Shown: positions 5,810 to 5,821 of the stretch, piece after piece
Layout: the number at the start of each line of letters is the position of its first letter
Position numbering within the stretch: the stretch's first letter is position 1
Assembly: GCA_013697365.1 (NCBI GenBank)
Contig: JACCXA010000287.1
Span: 1-5,821 of the forward strand
Direction of reading: 5' to 3'
DNA: 5,821 bases
From: Chthoniobacterales bacterium
Lineage (GTDB): Bacteria; Verrucomicrobiota; Verrucomicrobiia; Chthoniobacterales; UBA10450
Notes under the pieces: model-generated
What the model saw: the letters and a program-made list of their open reading frames with translations, nothing else
What the model was told of the DNA's origin: nothing
Databases searched by the model: none
Position numbers and translations under genes: made by a program

Positions 5810-5821
5810 CCGGTCTGGACC

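Overview
The window is a bacterial chromosomal segment of moderately high G+C. It is built around the translation/transcription cluster tRNA-Thr – tuf – tRNA-Trp – secE – nusG – rplK, which is read on the + strand and continues past the right edge. The protein sequences, the tRNA-Trp placed between tuf and secE, the SecE with an insert after its conserved Trp-Pro, and a heptamer-based intergenic inverted repeat together suggest a Verrucomicrobiota-type (PVC group) organism. That is an impression from sequence style, not a computed placement.

Left part: positions 1-848 hold, on the - strand, most of an EamA/DMT-family membrane transporter that runs off the left edge. An 82-bp divergent intergenic region separates it from two consecutive + strand genes (931-1764 and 1824-2630). 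These encode exported tetratricopeptide-repeat (TPR) proteins that are clearly paralogous. The first has five TPR units and a C-terminal membrane anchor. The second has six units, ends in a Pro/Ala/Ser tail and has no anchor.

Middle: 2631-2886 is non-coding leader sequence with a candidate promoter and a perfect 9-bp hairpin just before tRNA-Thr(GGT). EF-Tu follows (3040-4224, 394 aa, strong Shine-Dalgarno). Next come a structured spacer, tRNA-Trp(CCA), and a 132-bp spacer carrying an inverted repeat made of 7-nt tandem units.

Right part: secE and nusG are one nucleotide apart. NusG is followed by a 79-bp leader with an exact 11-nt direct repeat, and then complete rplK (L11).

The right-hand genes act together in expression of the genome: Thr- and Trp-tRNA and EF-Tu in elongation, SecE in protein export, NusG in transcription elongation, and L11 in the ribosomal GTPase centre. 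The least explained parts are the paired exported TPR proteins and the intergenic repeat in front of secE. I found no clear new enzyme system, phage, CRISPR array or transposase.
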